From the NCBI RefSeq assembly GCF_964204645.1, contig NC_134033.1, positions 4,337,631-4,401,630 on the forward strand: 64,000 nt of DNA, read 5' to 3'. Under the pieces are notes generated by a model, which did no database searches, was not told the DNA's origin, and saw nothing but the letters and a program-made list of their open reading frames with translations. The translations under genes and the position numbers were made by a program. Origin of the DNA: Tubulanus polymorphus (Eukaryota > Nemertea > Palaeonemertea > Tubulaniformes > Tubulanidae). Positions within the stretch are counted from its first letter, which is position 1, and every line of letters begins with the position of its first letter. Of the stretch, positions 60,219 through 64,000 are shown piece after piece.

Positions 60219-62657
60219 AACTAAGTATTCTAACCTAACCTATATATTCGGCCTACCCATTCAGGCTAGGGTTTGGGGGTAGGGAGGAGGATACTGAAAT
60301 TGAGAGACATGATATACAGGTCACACCGGAATTCTTCAGTCACTCTGTCATCATCATTCAACTTAAGGTTCAATCTACTGTGACTAGGGGATCTTGATCT
60401 TCTCACTGAAGTAGAACATACAGGCCGCACCTGAATCGGGCCACTCTGTTGTGTGCTGGGGGTGAAGACACGTACTCTGTGGCCCAGTCTTCTGGGGTCT
60501 TGTCTCAGCGATGACCCTGAAATTGTCATGTTTATTTCAAGTAAAATATTTACATAAAAGGCGTTGTCTTATAAAACAATACATTTGAAAAATCTGAAAT
60601 TCTGTAAAAATAAAAAAAAACCTGAAAATAGAGAGAAACCCTGGAATAAAAGAAGCATGAAATACAGGAACATGAAATAAAGATATGAGGCATAAGTAAT
60701 AAACAAACTGCTATTTCTATCTGTAGACCCAGAGACCCACAGGACCCTGACGTAAATAGCACCCTATTTACTAATTAAAGCATTTTATTTAAAATTGTAT
60801 TAATATTCATGCATTTCTATAACTTACTAACTCACCGAGTAAGTTCCTAAACTAATTAAACCTATAAAACATAATTTCGACTGTTAATGTTTTTCTAACT
60901 TACAATTTATCCAATCCTGTGTGTGTAATGTATGAATCCAATGATAATCCTTGAGTCAATTTGAATCCTTGTGTTTTTGATAACAGTTTTTTTTTAGCAC
61001 AGTTTATATCAATCCAGAACTAGTTTGAGCGCGATTTCATTCCAAATAAATCCTGAACAATAATACAATTCAAATTCCATTTAATTTCCAGTAACGGCTC
61101 AGTTTTTGAGAACGGTTTATCTTTCGTCCATCCAGAATACATCCTGATATGTTCACAAGAGGGGTCTGCTTGTTTTACGGGAGACAGTTTGAGCACCTCT
61201 GTCCAGACTGGTAAACCATACACCATCGCGATAACCTCTAGGTGTAAACATATACAAGACACCCACTTGTAATAATCTGTGCGAACGACAAGAATTGTCG
61301 AACACAATGAAGTTTCATATTTCATATTATCTAACTATTGGGGTCACTGGTCATAATCCATCTTCGCTCTATAAACTGCGCGGCGACTCTAGTGAAGAAA
61401 TCAATCTATTCTGAAATGCATGAAGTTTATATCGGTATAAATCATAAATCTCTGATAGCAAAATGATTTAATTTGAAAATTGAATTATTAAAATTGCCGT
61501 TAAAACCAGCTTCCAAAACTTCCTCATTAATGATTGGACGCATAATTAGTCATACTCGTCGATGATTGGCTAATTTGTACGAAATATGCATAAACTGGAT
61601 GATTTACGTAAGTTCTCAGCGGACCCGATATTTACGCGGGAACCTTACAAATGGTTCCACCTTCTTAGGAATAAAAGTTCCATCACTTCTGTGAAAATCC
61701 ACCCTCCGAAGACATGGCTGACTTCAGCCCCGGAAATCCAGGAAGAAAGACACTGAATATTTGGATGGATGAAAGCTGTGGGTACTGGAGTGTGTAATGG
61801 GTAGTGTAGTGCGATCTGTGTGCATTTGTGGCCAGCACACCGATCACATTTTTCATTGGGGTTTGGTCCAGAACTCACGAGATTTTCAACAACACGGAAG
61901 TAACGTGTAATAAATGATGACTTGAATTGCATGACTACCTACCACCCCTCATTATTGTTGGAAAACTAAACGTTCTGCACTGACTAAAAATTAGTAATAA
62001 TAATTAATAAAATTTTAGAAATGGCCAGAATTTTAACTAAGGTTCCATCTCATTTTTATTTTACAATTGCGATTGGTATAATTTTTTTTTTAAAGGCCGT
62101 TATGGCTTCGTATATCGTCTGCAATTCACTGCAAATAGTTACGCAACTACGCACGTGTTTTTGGCAGCTGTACACTCAATCGGCACCGTTCGTGACTAGC
62201 TTCACTGTGGAATTATCATTAATCAACATCGCCATATCACATCATCAACTTATATTGTGCCTTAAAACCCTAACAGCCGACCTTAATTGAAATGCACACA
62301 CGATTTCTATCATTGAAAATTGAGAGAGTGGCCATGTTTGTGTTCTGCTGCTTCGCGTAAATCCCGCGCAGTGGCGCAACCGCGCGGAGTGGGGCTGATA
62401 CGTCTAGCGGCAATATCGTTCTTGACTCCTTGAAAGGAATTGTCGCCCATAGGGCTGATCAGGTCAGGAAGGTCCGCTGATTTTTTCATCTAATAAATTT
62501 CACATTTTTATCTTCCTCCATTTGCTTATCTATAACACGAGGATATATTTACTCTTTTATCGATCCATCTAAATCTGTTAAACTTCCTCAACCAAAGCGA
62601 TTGTTTTGGCTATGTATATACGGGTATAGGTGAATCAATCCTTTCTATATCACGACG
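60219..62657. repeat. Intergenic with dispersed ~1-kb repeat, copy 2 (60582-61592)
   Basis: Bases 60582-61592 match 33244-34275 from the receptor array, same orientation. The rest holds no recognised gene. Frames at 60266-60529, 61020-61325, 61645-61932 and 62021-62290 have no domain, signal peptide or splice support that convinces me. Confidence 0.7.
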
Positions 62658-63500
62658 ATGAAGACGCGTCTGTTCTTTATTATCTGCACAGTTTTGTTGC
62701 AACTGGGAAATTTATACATTACACAAACATCTGGAGCTGAAAGTAAGTTACTGCAGCAGCCATTACTAGACTTTGTGATTATATTTCAGTCAGATTTGCG
62801 AATTCGATGACGTCAGCTGTTTAATAATAGATTTTCTACAGGCCCTAAATGCAACCTGACAAAACAACAAACTATAAACACATCTGGTTGACTTAATTTC
62901 GCATGAAGTTTGTATCTTGATGTCTGGTTTGATAAAAAACGAGTCGCTCATATAATCACCTCACTAACCAGGGGCGGAGTCAGACGTTTGAGTAGAGGGG
63001 TCAAGTGCAGTTTTTTCCCAGGTATCTCTTATATATTTCAATGAAAAATACATTCATAAATTAACCGTGTGCAGTAATTTCCGGCAGACGCCGCGAAACA
63101 GAAATAGATAAAGATTTGAATCGTGGTTTATTTCATCATTAATATGATTGATGTTTATATTCATTTGTTTCAGCAATTTACAGGACGCCTCATTCTGCTC
63201 GAGATGCAAAACCCGACAATAAAATGCAAGGAGAAACGATTCGATATACTTGTAAAATAATTGGCGGAAATTCTAAAGTATCATTCCAAGAGAAGAGAAA
63301 AGGTTCGGAACAATGGTTAACAGTTCCAGACGACCAGCTTCGCAGAACTAACGACAAACAGAATCATGTTGAGTTGGTTGAGCTAAGATTCCGAGCAGAT
63401 TTCAAACTACACAATGGATCTTCATTTAGATGTCTTATAAATGAAAGCCCAACAGATCCGGAACCTAATCAGTTTGATCTGATCGTAGTTAAACGAACTG
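62658..63500 (+). CDS. Ig-domain secreted or membrane protein, 5' exons only
   Basis: Exon 1 (62658-62742) starts at ATG and encodes a signal peptide, MKTRLFFIICTVLLQL, ending at a GTAAGT donor in phase 1. Exon 2 (63174-63500) follows a TTTGTTTCAG acceptor. It encodes one Ig-like domain: first cysteine in IRYTCKI, a Trp in SEQWLTV, second cysteine in SFRCLI, ending at a GTAAGT donor in phase 1. Phase-1 borders on both sides are typical of Ig modules. The join reads AETIYRTPHS and stays open. No stop is present before the donor, so the gene continues beyond this exon. I found no certain third exon before base 64000. Identity beyond 'Ig superfamily' is not readable. Confidence 0.75.
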
Positions 63501-64000
63501 GTAAGTAACCGTTTGAGTTGCTTATTGAAATAATCAAATAATCTAGAGCATTAACTTGCATTCTTGGTTTTCCTAGAAATATCATATAGTCAAATTGAGC
63601 TGATAAAATGTCTGATATCTGGTGTTTGTAGAGTTCGTTTTTAGCCCATTTTGGACTTTAGTCCCAGCGGGCTAGTGCGTTCACTTTTCGTCCGTAGACG
63701 GGATCCAGTTATTTTGACGAAGTTTCAAGACTGGCAGCCATTGTTGTTCGCCAAAATCAGCACTTTTTCCACATTTTTCAAGTTTTTAAGGGAAATTTTG
63801 AAGAGACTTTTATCAATTATCGTGGTCTTTCGTAAATGTTTTCATCCCCCAAAGGGCCCATCAGCACGAGAAAAATTTGGCCGATAGGACTCAAGATGGT
63901 CGTCCTCTGACCTAGGCGCTACAAATATCAATCGATGTAGATTTTGATTGTGGTTAGTTCCATCATTAAATGATTGATCTCACTATCAGAAATAATCTGA
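63501..64000. other. Intron or downstream sequence of the Ig gene
   Basis: No exon I can support. A 78-codon frame at 63651-63887 has no domain features and is probably chance. Confidence 0.5.

Noticed and set aside
62021-62290. 89-codon plus-strand frame with a hydrophobic segment
   Set aside because: No recognisable domain, no splice partners and nothing to set it apart from chance frames in AT-rich DNA.

Overview
ORGANISM. The window looks like nuclear DNA of an invertebrate animal: AT-rich, with spliced genes carrying clean GT..AG introns, non-LTR retrotransposon debris and abundant microsatellites. The dominant gene family (LDLa + LRR + rhodopsin-type 7TM receptors like the snail receptor GRL101) and the fucolectin/EGF fragment point to a lophotrochozoan, most likely a mollusc or brachiopod. 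That placement is inference; species cannot be read from the sequence. LAYOUT. (1) 641-41559 is an array of GRL101-like receptor genes. Two copies lie on the minus strand (A, 641-6871; B, 8549-14669) in a ~7.9 kb tandem duplication. Three lie on the plus strand (C, 18238-20059, 5'-truncated; D, 24645-30861, pseudogene; E, 35261-41559, intact), followed by a 3' fragment F at 45053-45421 and two stray TM4 fragments. A full copy has three coding exons (about 1.2, 1.35 and 3.2 kb) encoding a ~1,940-residue mosaic: signal peptide, CUB domains, two C-type-lectin-like domains, LDLa repeats, LRRs, 7TM. B and E are intact. A has one nonsense codon. D has two frameshifts. Between the two arms lie minus-strand exons of a fucolectin-EGF gene (17373-17981). 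(2) 20060-24644 and 30862-35260 are paralogous spacers with a (CCCCTG)n tract; the first also holds three related exon-like modules on the minus strand. (3) 41560-48206 is mostly non-coding, with a 22-bp minisatellite at 44268-44903. (4) 48216-56805 is a complete 8,590-bp DNA transposon with perfect 64-bp terminal inverted repeats and a perfect 9-bp target-site duplication (CATTTTACG). It carries one 18-exon gene (49022-55403) that I could join into a continuous 1,311-residue frame: an N-terminal ubiquitin-specific protease domain with C, H and D in place, a C2H2 zinc finger, several SUMO-interacting-motif-like acidic patches, then a Mutator-like (MULE) DDE transposase with a SWIM zinc finger. 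This deubiquitinase-transposase fusion is the most striking content of the window. (5) The transposon sits 51 bp upstream of the start codon of a single-exon class A GPCR (56866-57933). (6) 57934-62657 is non-coding and contains second copies of two repeats found near the receptor array. (7) 62658-63500 is the 5' part of a secreted or membrane Ig-domain gene running off the window. HOW THE PARTS RELATE. The receptor array has grown by segmental duplication and probably gene conversion, with decay of some copies. The MULE is a separate, apparently recent arrival that landed in the 5' region of an unrelated GPCR.
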